Shown here: one piece after another, positions 34,700-43,524 of the stretch | Layout of the letters: each line of letters opens with the position of its first letter | How positions within the stretch are numbered: the stretch's first letter is position 1 | Assembly (NCBI RefSeq): GCF_001691565.1 | Contig: NZ_MAYO01000003.1 | Span: 372,001 to 436,000 of the forward strand | Direction of reading: 5' to 3' | From: Microbacterium oleivorans | GTDB taxonomy: Bacteria; Actinomycetota; Actinomycetes; Actinomycetales; Microbacteriaceae | Length of the DNA stretch: 64,000 nt | Notes under the pieces: generated by a model | Seen by the model: the letters and a program-made list of their open reading frames with translations, nothing else | Told to the model about the DNA's origin: nothing | The model's database searches: none | Made by a program: the position numbers and the translations under genes

Positions 34700-36403
34700 A
34701 TGAGCACCTTCGCCATCGGCGACAGCGACTTCCTCCTGAACGGAGAACCGCACCGGATCATCTCCGGAGCTATGCACTACTTCCGCATCCACCCCGGCGA
34801 CTGGGCCGACCGGATCCGCAAAGCCCGCCTCATGGGCCTGAACACCATCGAGACGTACGTCGCCTGGAACGCGCACGAACCCGTCGAAGGTCGGTGGGAC
34901 GACACGGGCGGGCTCGACCTCGGTCGGTTCCTGGACCTGGTCGCCGCCGAGGGACTGCACGCGATCGTGCGGCCCGGGCCGTACATCTGCGCCGAATGGC
35001 ACAACGGGGGCCTGCCGACCTGGCTGACGGCGACCCCCGGCATCCGGTTACGACGGACGGATGCCGCCTATCAAGCCGCGCTCGAGACGTACCTGCGCCG
35101 CGTGTACCGCATCGTCGCGCCGCGCCAGGTCGACCATGGCGGCAACGTCGTGCTCGTGCAGATCGAGAACGAGTACGGAGCCTACGGCTCGGACAAGGAC
35201 TACCTGGCGGAACTCGTCCGCGTGACCCGGGACGCGGACATCACGGTTCCCCTGACCACGGTGGACCAGCCCGAGCCCGACATGCTCGAGGCCGGGTCGC
35301 TCCCCGGTCTCCACCTCACCGGGTCGTTCGGTTCGCGCGCACACGAACGGCTCGCGACGCTCCGCGAGCACCAGCCCACCGGACCCCTGATGTGCTCGGA
35401 GTTCTGGGACGGCTGGTTCGACTGGTGGGGCGGGCCGCACCATACGACGGATGCCGCGACGGCCGCCGCCGAGCTGGACGACCTCCTTTCCGCCGGCGCG
35501 TCGGTGAACATCTACATGTTCCACGGCGGGACGAACTTCGGGACGACGAACGGCGCGAACGACAAAGGTCGCTACCTGCCGATCGTGACGTCCTACGACT
35601 ACGACGCCCCGCTGGACGAGGCCGGCGATCCCACCGCGAAGTACCGGGCATTCCGCGACGTCATCGTGAAGTATGCGGACGTGCCCGCGGAGGTTCCCGC
35701 TGACGCCGCACCGCGGCCGGAGCTCACCGTGTCGCTGTCGCCCGCCTCACGGCACTCCGGCGAGAGCCGGGCCTCCCTGCGCGGACTCGTCACGTTCGAG
35801 CGCGCCGCGCACACGGGCCCTCTGCTGCGTTACGAGACACGCCTGCCCGAGGGATTCTCGGGCGGCGTGCTGACGATCGGCGAGGTCCGCGATCAGGCCT
35901 GGGTGTCCGTCGACGGCGTCCGCATCGGGTCGCTCTCGCGGACGCGTCACGAACACGCCCTCCGGCTGCCCGCGGGCACGAGCCTGTCGATCCTCGTGGA
36001 AGAGCAGGGTCGCGTGAACTACGACGACCGCCTCGGGGAGCTCAAGGGTCTCATCGGATCGGTCACCGTCGACGGTCATGAGCTGTCCGGGTGGCGGACG
36101 ACGCCCGTTCCCCTCGACCAGGCCGCGGCGGCACCGGAGCTGCTCGTGGCAGAGGGCGTCTTCGATCTCGACGCTCCGTCCGATCTGTTCCTCGACACGA
36201 CCGGATGGGGCAAGGGCTACGTCTTCGTCGGCGACTTCCTGCTCGGCCGGTACTGGTCGAACGGTCCGCAGCGGACGCTCTACGTCCCGGCCCCCGTGAC
36301 ACGGGCCGGATCGAACGCGATCACGGTCGTCGAGATCGAACAGCCCGTGCCCGCGTCGGCGCGATTCGTCAGCGCGCCGTCCCTCGGTCCCCTTCACGAG
36401 TGA
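34700..36403 (+). CDS. Beta-galactosidase, glycoside hydrolase family 35
   Basis: Beta-galactosidase of 567 residues, acting on beta-1,3/1,4-linked terminal galactose as in galactan or arabinogalactan side chains. The barrel begins FLLNGEPHRIISGAMHYFRI. The acid/base is Glu158 in QIENEYGAYG and the nucleophile Glu234 in CSEFWDGWFDWW. MFHGGTNFG and a GH35-type C-terminal pair of beta domains with TGWGKGYVFVGDFLLGRYW complete it. No signal peptide, so it is cytoplasmic. The ATG at 34700 has GGAG 8 bases upstream. Divergent from the LacI operon and presumably under the same repressor. Confidence 0.95.
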   Translation: MSTFAIGDSDFLLNGEPHRIISGAMHYFRIHPGDWADRIRKARLMGLNTIETYVAWNAHEPVEGRWDDTGGLDLGRFLDLVAAEGLHAIVRPGPYICAEWHNGGLPTWLTATPGIRLRRTDAAYQAALETYLRRVYRIVAPRQVDHGGNVVLVQIENEYGAYGSDKDYLAELVRVTRDADITVPLTTVDQPEPDMLEAGSLPGLHLTGSFGSRAHERLATLREHQPTGPLMCSEFWDGWFDWWGGPHHTTDAATAAAELDDLLSAGASVNIYMFHGGTNFGTTNGANDKGRYLPIVTSYDYDAPLDEAGDPTAKYRAFRDVIVKYADVPAEVPADAAPRPELTVSLSPASRHSGESRASLRGLVTFERAAHTGPLLRYETRLPEGFSGGVLTIGEVRDQAWVSVDGVRIGSLSRTRHEHALRLPAGTSLSILVEEQGRVNYDDRLGELKGLIGSVTVDGHELSGWRTTPVPLDQAAAAPELLVAEGVFDLDAPSDLFLDTTGWGKGYVFVGDFLLGRYWSNGPQRTLYVPAPVTRAGSNAITVVEIEQPVPASARFVSAPSLGPLHE

Positions 36404-36421
36404 CGACCCGCCACGGCGCGA

Positions 36422-36724
36422 TCACCGACCGACGGTGACCCCCGGTGAGAACGCGACGTAGCCGGAGAAGTCCGCTCCGACACGATCGAACGCGGACGGG
36501 TAGGGGTTGGGGTAGGACCAGGCGCCATCGGTGATCCGCTGGGAGCCGGCCTCGACGTGGAAGTACTGGCATTCGCCCTTCCACGGACACGTGTACGGCG
36601 TGGGGCTCTCGACGAGAACACCTTCCTTCACGGATGCCGGCGGGAAGTACGCGTTCCCCTCGATCCGGATGATCTCGTCGTCGGCCGCCTCCGCGATGAC
36701 GGTCTCGCCGATGGTCGCTTTCAT
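36422..36724 (-). CDS. DUF427 domain protein
   Basis: Protein of 100 residues matching DUF427, a small single-domain family of unknown function with a beta-tent-like fold. Typical elements are EGNAYFPP, the CPWKGECQYF segment with two Cys and a buried Trp, and AWSYPNPYPSA. The ATG at 36724 is preceded by GGAGAA. It converges on the GH35 gene with 18 bases between, and is divergent from the MFS gene. No functional link to the sugar island is evident. Confidence 0.9.
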   Translation of the reverse strand: MKATIGETVIAEAADDEIIRIEGNAYFPPASVKEGVLVESPTPYTCPWKGECQYFHVEAGSQRITDGAWSYPNPYPSAFDRVGADFSGYVAFSPGVTVGR

Positions 36725-36776
36725 GTGTTCTCCGATCGCCCGAAAGGTGTGGGCTCAGAGTACGCCCGCCGGAGAG

Positions 36777-36788
36777 TAGCGTGGGCGG
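36777..36788 (+). promoter_or_regulatory. Predicted leaderless promoter, -10 box of MFS gene
   Basis: TAGCGT at 36777-36782 ends 6 bases before the GTG at 36789. No ribosome binding site between them. Confidence 0.5.
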
Positions 36789-38129
36789 GTGAACGGAGCA
36801 CGTCGGCACCAGACGACCTCGATGAGCGGGCCCGGCTTCCGCGCCTGGCTCATCTGGGGCACGGGGGTCGCCGCCTACGTCCTCGCAGTGACGAACCGTA
36901 CGTCCCTCGCCGCGGTCGGCGTCGACGCGGCGGACCGATTCCAGGCGGATGCGGCGACGCTCTCCCTGTTCGCGGTCGTCCAGCTCGCCGTGTACGGCGG
37001 GATGCAGATCCCGGTGGGCGTCCTTCTCGACCGCTACGGGTCCCGGCCGATCATGACGATCGGGATGCTCCTCATGGCCGTCGGGCAGCTCACAATGGCC
37101 CTCTCCCCCAGCGTCGGCGTCGCGATCGTCGCCCGCATGCTGCTGGGAGCCGGGGATGCCGCGGTCTTCCCCGCCGTCCTGCGCCTCGTCGCGACGTGGT
37201 TCCCCGCCCAGCGGGGTCCTCTCATGGTGCAGCTGACCGGGATCCTCGGCCAGGCGGGACAGCTCGTCGCCGTGATCCCGATCGCCGCCGTCCTCCATGC
37301 CACGAGTTGGACGGTGACGTTCGGGGGCATCGCCGGACTCTGCGTCCTGTTCGCCGTCCTCGTCTTCGCGCTCGTGCGGAACCGGCCGCCGGAGCTCGCC
37401 CGCGACGTCAGCGTCGACACCGACACCGGTGCCATCCGCGTCGTGACCTCCACGGTCGATACCGGCGTCGGGATCCGCGCCGCCCTGGCTCACCCCGGAA
37501 CCCGACTCGCGTTCTGGTCGCACTTCACGACGCCGTTCGCGGGGACGGCGTTCATCCTGTTGTGGGGGTTCCCGTACCTCACGGCGGGCGAGGGTCTCAC
37601 CACGGGACAGGCCGGTGTGCTCACCTCGCTCTACGTGTTCGCCGGGATGGCTCTGGGGCCGGTCCTCGGAGAGCTCTCCCGTCGCGCACCGCACCGCCGT
37701 TCGCGCGCGCTCGTCCTGCCCGCCGTCGCCTTCCAGCTGGTCGCCTGGACGGCCGTCATCGTCTGGCCCGGCCGAGCGCCCATCTGGCTGCTCGTCATCC
37801 TGCTGGTCGCCCTGGCCATGGGCGGCCCGGCATCCATGATCGCCTTCGATCACGCTCGTACTCACAACCCGTCTCACCGCCTCAGCACGGCGACGGGAGT
37901 CACGAACGCCGGCGGATTCCTCGCCGCACTGCTCGCGATCTTCGCCATAGGCCTCGTGCTCGACCTGCAGAGCGCCGGAACACCCGACACCTACCGCCTC
38001 GACGCCTTCCGGATCGCCTTCCTCGTCCAGATCCCGCTCTGGCTCGTCGGCGCCACATTCATCAGCATCGAACGGCGACGCACCCGCATCCACATCGGCA
38101 TGGATCCTCCCCGCACATCTCGGCGCTGA
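36789..38129 (+). CDS. MFS transporter
   Basis: Major facilitator of 446 residues with twelve predicted helices in two halves. The loop after helix 2 reads GVLLDRYGSRPIM, the MFS motif-A region, and MLLGAGDAAVFPAVLRLVATWFPAQRGPL resembles the NarK/anion-symporter branch (for example hexuronate, sialate or nitrate carriers). The central loop (about 205-240) is hydrophilic. Substrate uncertain. The GTG at 36789 is the leaderless start; an internal ATG at 36822 would shorten it by 11 residues. The gene ends at a strong hairpin. Confidence 0.88.
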   Translation: MNGARRHQTTSMSGPGFRAWLIWGTGVAAYVLAVTNRTSLAAVGVDAADRFQADAATLSLFAVVQLAVYGGMQIPVGVLLDRYGSRPIMTIGMLLMAVGQLTMALSPSVGVAIVARMLLGAGDAAVFPAVLRLVATWFPAQRGPLMVQLTGILGQAGQLVAVIPIAAVLHATSWTVTFGGIAGLCVLFAVLVFALVRNRPPELARDVSVDTDTGAIRVVTSTVDTGVGIRAALAHPGTRLAFWSHFTTPFAGTAFILLWGFPYLTAGEGLTTGQAGVLTSLYVFAGMALGPVLGELSRRAPHRRSRALVLPAVAFQLVAWTAVIVWPGRAPIWLLVILLVALAMGGPASMIAFDHARTHNPSHRLSTATGVTNAGGFLAALLAIFAIGLVLDLQSAGTPDTYRLDAFRIAFLVQIPLWLVGATFISIERRRTRIHIGMDPPRTSRR

Positions 38130-38139
38130 CCGGACACGA

Positions 38140-38171
38140 CGATGGCCCGCCCCCGCAGGGGCGAGCCATCG
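38140..38171. terminator. Bidirectional terminator hairpin
   Basis: CGATGGCCCGCCCC (38140-38153) pairs with GGGGCGAGCCATCG (38158-38171), 13 of 14 pairs, loop CGCA. It lies between the convergent MFS and DUF6458 genes. Confidence 0.8.
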
Positions 38172-38185
38172 GAGTCTGTCGCAGA

Positions 38186-38443
38186 TCAGACGGTGCCGTC
38201 TCCCGACGTACGCGTCTCGGAGCGGGTGACACGCTCCCCTGCAACGGGGTCGACCGTTCGGACGGTCGACTCGCTGGAACGCCGACGCATCATCAGCACG
38301 AGGCCGATGATGAAGACGACGACACCGGCGCCCATCAGGATGTAGCCGATCAGGTCGAGGTTGACGTACTCCACATCGACGTTGACGGCGAACGTCAAGA
38401 TGGCGCCGATCACGAACAGCACGATTCCGGTTCCGATGCTCAT
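38186..38443 (-). CDS. DUF6458 family small membrane protein
   Basis: Protein of 85 residues with two hydrophobic helices (about 5-22 and 32-52) separated by VDVEYVNLDLIG, and a polar C-terminal tail. This matches the actinobacterial DUF6458 family of unknown function. The ATG at 38443 is chosen because GGGAG lies 7 bases upstream; a GTG two codons earlier is possible. It stands alone, convergent with the MFS gene. Confidence 0.85.
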   Translation of the reverse strand: MSIGTGIVLFVIGAILTFAVNVDVEYVNLDLIGYILMGAGVVVFIIGLVLMMRRRSSESTVRTVDPVAGERVTRSETRTSGDGTV

Positions 38444-38523
38444 GCGCACACTCCCTCTCTTGGCGGTGTGATCCGATCATCGCGGATGCTGATAGGACGC
38501 TGAAAGCCCTTGACAGACGCCCG

Positions 38524-39294
38524 TCAGGAGTTTCGCCGCGGCTCGACGTCGATCCAGTCCCCGTACTTCGCCTCGCGTCCGTCGCCGGAGGACGTCCCGG
38601 TCAGACGTCGACGCATCCACGGCCCGAGGTGCTCGCGGAAGTATCGCGCGCGGCCGAGAGCGACGTCCGTGTCGGGCTCGTCGAGCCGCCACCACTCGTC
38701 CGGAGCGTGCTCTCCGAGCGCGGAGAGCACGCGTGCCGCGACGCGGTGGTGGCCGCGAGCGTTCATGTGGAGGCGGTCCTGCGACCAGTAGAAGGGATCG
38801 GACAGGTCCGTGTCCGGCCAATTGAGCGCGACGACGAGGTCGTCGCGCCCCTCGATCCGCTCGGTCACCGCACGCGAGAGCTCGTCTCCCCGGCGCTGGA
38901 TGAGGCCGGGCAGCGGCAGCTGCGCCGACGGGTTGGCCCCGGAGAGGACGACCATGGTGACGCCCTCCTGGTCGCAGCGTCGCAGCACATGCGAGTAGAC
39001 GTCGGCGACGCGAGCGATGGGTGTGCGCGGGCGCAGCATGTCGTTCCCGCCGCCGTTGAACGACAGGTGCGTCGGGCGCAACGCGAGCGCGCGCTCGAGC
39101 TGCTCGTCGACGATCGGTTGGATGAGCTTGCCGCGGATCGCGAGGTTCGCGTACGAGATCGCCTGTCCGCGCGAGTCCGCCCAGCCCTGTGCGACCAGAT
39201 CCGCCCAGCCTCGGACGGTGCCGTCGGGCAGCTCGTCGCCGACACCTTCCGTGAACGAGTCCCCGATCGCGACGTAGCGGATGTCCTGCGGCAT
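38524..39294 (-). CDS. SGNH/GDSL hydrolase
   Basis: Esterase/lipase-type hydrolase of 256 residues. The four SGNH blocks are visible: nucleophile Ser in AIGDSFTEG (about 9-17), Gly in ANLAIRGK, Asn in NGGGNDML, and the Asp/His pair in QDRLHMNARGHHRVA near 178-190. No signal peptide, so it is probably cytoplasmic. The ATG at 39294 is leaderless, with a -10 box 6 bases upstream. The C-terminal ~40 residues are a polar extension ending in a WIDVEPRRNS tail. Substrate unknown. Confidence 0.92.
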   Translation of the reverse strand: MPQDIRYVAIGDSFTEGVGDELPDGTVRGWADLVAQGWADSRGQAISYANLAIRGKLIQPIVDEQLERALALRPTHLSFNGGGNDMLRPRTPIARVADVYSHVLRRCDQEGVTMVVLSGANPSAQLPLPGLIQRRGDELSRAVTERIEGRDDLVVALNWPDTDLSDPFYWSQDRLHMNARGHHRVAARVLSALGEHAPDEWWRLDEPDTDVALGRARYFREHLGPWMRRRLTGTSSGDGREAKYGDWIDVEPRRNS

Positions 39295-39306
39295 CCCCTC
39301 AGCCTA
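39295..39306 (-). promoter_or_regulatory. Predicted leaderless promoter, -10 box of SGNH hydrolase gene
   Basis: TAGGCT (39306-39301, minus) ends 6 bases before the ATG at 39294. It lies 4 bases past the stop of the upstream transporter gene. Confidence 0.5.
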
Positions 39307-39310
39307 CGAC

Positions 39311-40660
39311 TCAGTCCGCAAGAGCCCGCCCGCGCGATTCGGCGAGACCCCAGGTAGCCGCGGCCGCCACCGCGAAGAAGGCGCTCAGCACGACGAAGAC
39401 GACGGGGATGCCGCCGGCGGCCTGAAGGGCCGGGACGACGGGTGGGGCCAGAATCGACGCGATCCGGCCGATGCCCGCGGCCCAGCCCGCTCCGGTCGCG
39501 CGGAGCGAGGTCGAGTAGGTCTCCGGGGTCACGGCGTAGAGCGCACCCCACGCACCGAGGTTGAAGAACGACAACGCCATCCCGGTCGCGAGGATCATCG
39601 GCACGGTGGTCGCCTGACCGAACAGGATCGCGGCGACGGCGGAGCCTGCCAGGAAGACCGAGAGCGTCGCGCGCCGTCCCCACTTCTCGATCAGCCACGC
39701 GGCCACGGCGTACCCGGGGAGCTGCGCCAGCGTGATCAGGAGAGTGAACTCGAAGCTGCGCACGAGCCCGAATCCCTGCGAGACGAGGAGCGTCGGAATC
39801 CAGATGAAAGCGCCGTAGTAGGAGAAGTTGACGCAGAACCAGACGATCCAGAGGGATGCCGTCCGGCGGCGCATGCCGGGGGCCCACAGGCCGCGGAGTC
39901 TCTCTCCCACGGTCGCCCCCCGAGCTGCGGGGGTGTCTGCGGCCTCGGCGGCCGAGGTGGCAGGGCGACCCAGCAGCGTCGGCGAGGACTCCAGTCCCGC
40001 GACGACGCGTTCGGCTTCCGCCGCACGACCTCGCGAGGCGAGCCAGCGAGGCGACTCCGGCAGAGCCCATCGCACGATGAGTGCGTAGACCGCGGGGACG
40101 GCGCCGATGGCGAGAGCCCAGCGCCAGCCCTCGGGTACCGACGGGATGACGAGGTATCCGATGAGAGCGGATGCCGTCCAGCCGACGGCCCAGAACGCTT
40201 CGAGCACCACGATGATGCGTCCCCGCATCCGTGCCGGCGCGAACTCGCTGACGTAGGTGCTCGCGACGGGCAGCTCGGCACCCAAGCCCAACCCGACGAC
40301 GAAGCGCAACGCGATGAGGGCGACCAGCCCGCCCGAGAGTGCACTCGCCCCCGTCGCGAGGCCGTACACGAGCAACGTGAGGGCGAAGACCGAGCGCCGA
40401 CCGATCCGGTCTGCGAGCAGTCCGCCCACCGTCGCGCCGATAGCCATGCCCGCGAATCCGGCGGATGCGATCCAGGAGGTGGACGCCGTCGTGAGACTCC
40501 ATTCGCTGACGAGTGCCGCGATGACGAACGAGATGAGACCGACGTCCATCGCGTCGAGCGCCCACCCGGTGCCCGATCCCGTCAAGACCCTCAGGTGAGT
40601 TCGGGTGAAAGGCAGGCGATCGAGCCGGCTGGCGACGGAGCCGGTCGTGGTCGTTGTCAT
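39311..40660 (-). CDS. MFS transporter, NiaP/YceI-like
   Basis: Major facilitator of 449 residues with twelve helices. The N-terminal RLDRLPFTRTHLRVL then GWALDAMDVGLISFVIAAL, GGLLADRIGRRSVF, GLGLGAELPVASTYVSEFAPARMRGR and SFFNLGAWGALYAVTPETY match the Bacillus NiaP (YceI) niacin-transporter branch of the sugar-porter superfamily as I remember it. Niacin or a related aromatic acid is therefore the best guess, not proven. The start ATG 40660 appears leaderless (TACGAT, 6 bases, ATG). The SGNH hydrolase gene follows 16 bases downstream but has its own -10 box. Confidence 0.88.
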   Translation of the reverse strand: MTTTTTGSVASRLDRLPFTRTHLRVLTGSGTGWALDAMDVGLISFVIAALVSEWSLTTASTSWIASAGFAGMAIGATVGGLLADRIGRRSVFALTLLVYGLATGASALSGGLVALIALRFVVGLGLGAELPVASTYVSEFAPARMRGRIIVVLEAFWAVGWTASALIGYLVIPSVPEGWRWALAIGAVPAVYALIVRWALPESPRWLASRGRAAEAERVVAGLESSPTLLGRPATSAAEAADTPAARGATVGERLRGLWAPGMRRRTASLWIVWFCVNFSYYGAFIWIPTLLVSQGFGLVRSFEFTLLITLAQLPGYAVAAWLIEKWGRRATLSVFLAGSAVAAILFGQATTVPMILATGMALSFFNLGAWGALYAVTPETYSTSLRATGAGWAAGIGRIASILAPPVVPALQAAGGIPVVFVVLSAFFAVAAAATWGLAESRGRALAD

Positions 40661-40672
40661 CCCTGCATCGTA
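40661..40672 (-). promoter_or_regulatory. Predicted leaderless promoter, -10 box of NiaP-like gene
   Basis: TACGAT (40672-40667, minus) ends 6 bases before the ATG at 40660. The intervening GCAGGG is too close to the start to act as a ribosome site. Confidence 0.5.
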
Positions 40673-40694
40673 CGAGCAGGAACGCGGGTCGGCC

Positions 40695-41726
40695 TCACTC
40701 GCCGAGCATCTCGCGGACCATCGGGATCACGGTGGTGCCGTAAAGCTCGATCGAGCGCATGAGCTTGTCGTGGCCGAGCGTGCCGTTGGCGTATTTGAGG
40801 TCGAAGCGCCCCGCACCGAGGGTCGTGATCGTGTCGGCGATCTTGCGCGCCACCGTCTCCGGCGAGCCGGCGTAGATCGATCCGCCGGGACCGACCTCCT
40901 GCTGGAAGCGCAGCCGGCTGTAGGGGGGCCAACCGCGGTCGCGGCCGATCGAGTTGTTCTGCGCCTCGAAGCCGGGGTAGGCCTCTTCCCATGCTTGCTC
41001 GTCGGTGTCCGCGATGTGGCCGGGAGAGTGGATGCCGATGGGCTGCGCCTGCGACCCGAGCTCACCGATCGCGCGGTGGTAGAGATCGACGTAGGGACGG
41101 AACCGAGCGGCGGGGCCCCCGATGATGGCCAGCATCAGACCGTACCCGTAGCGCGCGGTACGGATGACGGACTCCGGTGAGCCGCCGACCCCGACCCAGG
41201 CGCGGATGCCGCCCTCGGTCTTGGGGAAGACGTCGGCCTGCGAGAGCGCGGCGCGCGTCGTCCCCTGCCACGTCACGGGCTTCTCGCTGCGCAGCAGCGA
41301 GAACAGCTCCAGTCGCTCCTCGAAAAGGGCTTCGTAATCCGACAGGTTGAAGCCGAACAGGGGGAAGGACTCGGTGAACGACCCGCGTCCGAGGATCACC
41401 TCTGCGCGCCCGTTCGAGATGGCAGACAGGGTCGCGAAGCGTTCGTAGACCCGAACGGGATCGTCACTGGAGAGGACGGTCACCGCCGTACCGACGCGGA
41501 TGCGTTCCGTCTTCGCGGCGATGGCGGCGAGGACGATCTCGGGGCTCGAGACGGAGTACTCGGCCCGGTGGTGCTCTCCCACGCCGATGAAGTCGACGCC
41601 CACCTGATCGGCGAGGCTCGCCTGTGCGACGAGGTTCCGGATCGCTTGCGCACCCGAGACGCGTTCACCGCTCTCGTCGACGGTGATGTCACCGAAGGTG
41701 TCCAGTCCCAGCTCCACTGCGGCCAC
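40695..41726 (-). CDS. LLM class flavin-dependent oxidoreductase (Atu2307/SP_0267 type)
   Basis: Luciferase-like monooxygenase fold of 343 residues, predicted to use FMNH2. Family sequences are LGLDTFGDITVDESG at the start, FIGVGEHHRAEYSVSSPEIVLAAIAAKT, VLSSDDPVRVYERFATL and EVILGRGSFTESFPLFGF. The GTG at 41726 is chosen as the start because AAAGGGG lies 5 bases upstream; an ATG at 41741 would add five residues. Substrate unknown. It stands alone between the NiaP-like and DUF885 genes. Confidence 0.9.
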   Translation of the reverse strand: MAAVELGLDTFGDITVDESGERVSGAQAIRNLVAQASLADQVGVDFIGVGEHHRAEYSVSSPEIVLAAIAAKTERIRVGTAVTVLSSDDPVRVYERFATLSAISNGRAEVILGRGSFTESFPLFGFNLSDYEALFEERLELFSLLRSEKPVTWQGTTRAALSQADVFPKTEGGIRAWVGVGGSPESVIRTARYGYGLMLAIIGGPAARFRPYVDLYHRAIGELGSQAQPIGIHSPGHIADTDEQAWEEAYPGFEAQNNSIGRDRGWPPYSRLRFQQEVGPGGSIYAGSPETVARKIADTITTLGAGRFDLKYANGTLGHDKLMRSIELYGTTVIPMVREMLGE

Positions 41727-41777
41727 GTCGGCCCCTTTCATTCATGTGCATAAAGCCTACGTGGGGAGCAACGACGG

Positions 41778-41803
41778 AGGGCGCCGGGTATTCCCGGCGC
41801 CCT
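41778..41803 (-). terminator. Terminator hairpin after the DUF885 gene
   Basis: Perfect 11-bp stem AGGGCGCCGGG / CCCGGCGCCCT with loop TATT, 12 bases past the DUF885 stop. Confidence 0.8.
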
Positions 41804-41815
41804 CGCCGCTCCCGA

Positions 41816-43492
41816 TCAGCCGTCGCGCAGAGCGGCCCGGAGGGTGTCGAGACCCACGCCGCCCAGACGGAGCGCTCGCATGTGGAACTGCTTGATGTCG
41901 AAGTCCGCTCCGCCGCGCTGAGCCGCCTCGTCCCGGATCTGCTCCCAGATCCGCTGGCCCACCTTGTAGGACGGCGCCTGACCGGGCCATCCCAGGTAGC
42001 GGTTGACCTCGAACTGGATGAACTCGTCGGACATGTTCACATTGCGGCGCATGAACTCGAGGGCGTAGTTCGCGTCCCAGATCCCGTTGCCGTCGAGACG
42101 CGGCTTCCCGAGGTGCACGCCGATGTCGAGGACGACACGCGCCGCCCGCATGCGCTGACCGTCGAGCATCCCGAGCCGGTCGGCCGGGTCGTCGAGGTAG
42201 CCGAGTTCCGCCATCAGACGCTCGGCGTACAGCGCCCATCCCTCGGCATGGCCGCTGGAACCGGCGAGCAGACGGCGCCACGAGTTCAGCTCCGCGCGGT
42301 TGTACACCGCCTGCGCGATCTGCAGGTGGTGGCCCGGTACACCCTCGTGATAGACCGTCGTGAGCTCGCGCCATGTGTCGAATGTGTCGACGCCCTCGGG
42401 GACCGACCACCACATGCGGCCCGGGCGCGAGAAGTCATCCGTCGGGCCGGTGTAGTAGATCCCGCCTTCGTTCGTCGGCGCGATCATGCACTCGAGCCGG
42501 CGTATCGGGTCCGGGATGTCGAAGTGGGTGCGTCCGAGCTCCTCGACGGCGCGGTCGCTCGTCTCCTGCATCCACCGCTGCAGGGCATCGGTGCCGCGCA
42601 GCTTCCGGTCCTCGTCCTGCTCGAGGAAGGCGACGGCTTCCTCGACGGTCGCGCCGGCCTTGATCTCGTCGGCGATGGACTCCTGCTCCGCCACCATCCG
42701 CGAAAGCTCTTCGACACCCCAGTCGTAGGTCTCGTCGAGGTCGATGGTCGCGCCGAGGAACCGGCGCGAGTGGAGCGCGTAGAGCTCCCGTCCCACCGCA
42801 TCCACCTCGGATGCCGCCGGTGCCAGCTCGTCACGGAGGAACGCGGCCAGCTGGTCGTACGCGACCCGAGCAGCGCCCGCATTGTCGGCGAGCTCGCGAG
42901 CGAGCGAGGCCGGCAGGTGGCCGTCTGCGGGGGCAGCGTCGCCCACGAAGCTCGCGAAGAACCCTGAGTCGCTCGTGTAGCGGGCGATCTGCGTCACCAC
43001 TTCCGTCACCTGACGGCGCGCCGGAACCACACCCTCCGAGATGCCCTGCCGCAGGCTCTCGACATACCCGGCCAGCGCCGTCGGGATCGCCGAGAGGCGC
43101 GTCGCCACGACCGACCAGTCGTCGACGGTGGCGGTCGGCATGAGGTCGAACGCCGCGCGGATGTCCTGAGACGGCGAGGCGATCACGTTGATGTCGCGGA
43201 GGTGCGACTTCGCCGCGTGCAGGTCGAGCTGCAGCCCGAGCTCCGCCGAGAGGTCCATCTTCGTGACCTCGTCGACGTCATCGACCGCGTCCGCGGCCTG
43301 CAGGGCGCGAAGCGTCTCGCGCGCCGCAGCAGCGAGGCGGTCGTGTCCCTCCGGTGAGAAGTCATCGAGACGGCCGTTGTGCTCGGTGCGTCCGATGTAG
43401 GTCGCGAGACTCGGTGAGAGCTCTGCCAGCGTGTCCACCCAGCGGTCCGCGATCGTGTCGATCGGAGTGGGCGTGCGTTGTGCGTCGGTCAT
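41816..43492 (-). CDS. DUF885 family protein (predicted zinc metallopeptidase-like)
   Basis: Protein of 558 residues of the DUF885 family. The zinc-type motif HEGVPGHHLQ (about 394-403) with a downstream Glu in GHAEGWALYAERLM fits a gluzincin-like metallohydrolase; members include predicted peptidases and lipoprotein-linked hydrolases. The remainder is mainly helical. No signal peptide. The start ATG 43492 is leaderless with TACGCT 6 bases upstream; the frame is open further upstream without coding character. It follows polA on the same strand but has its own promoter. Confidence 0.88.
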   Translation of the reverse strand: MTDAQRTPTPIDTIADRWVDTLAELSPSLATYIGRTEHNGRLDDFSPEGHDRLAAAARETLRALQAADAVDDVDEVTKMDLSAELGLQLDLHAAKSHLRDINVIASPSQDIRAAFDLMPTATVDDWSVVATRLSAIPTALAGYVESLRQGISEGVVPARRQVTEVVTQIARYTSDSGFFASFVGDAAPADGHLPASLARELADNAGAARVAYDQLAAFLRDELAPAASEVDAVGRELYALHSRRFLGATIDLDETYDWGVEELSRMVAEQESIADEIKAGATVEEAVAFLEQDEDRKLRGTDALQRWMQETSDRAVEELGRTHFDIPDPIRRLECMIAPTNEGGIYYTGPTDDFSRPGRMWWSVPEGVDTFDTWRELTTVYHEGVPGHHLQIAQAVYNRAELNSWRRLLAGSSGHAEGWALYAERLMAELGYLDDPADRLGMLDGQRMRAARVVLDIGVHLGKPRLDGNGIWDANYALEFMRRNVNMSDEFIQFEVNRYLGWPGQAPSYKVGQRIWEQIRDEAAQRGGADFDIKQFHMRALRLGGVGLDTLRAALRDG

Positions 43493-43504
43493 CCCTCGAG
43501 CGTA
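43493..43504 (-). promoter_or_regulatory. Predicted leaderless promoter, -10 box of DUF885 gene
   Basis: TACGCT (43504-43499, minus) ends 6 bases before the ATG at 43492. Confidence 0.5.
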
Positions 43505-43524
43505 GAGCGTCGCACCGCCGGACG

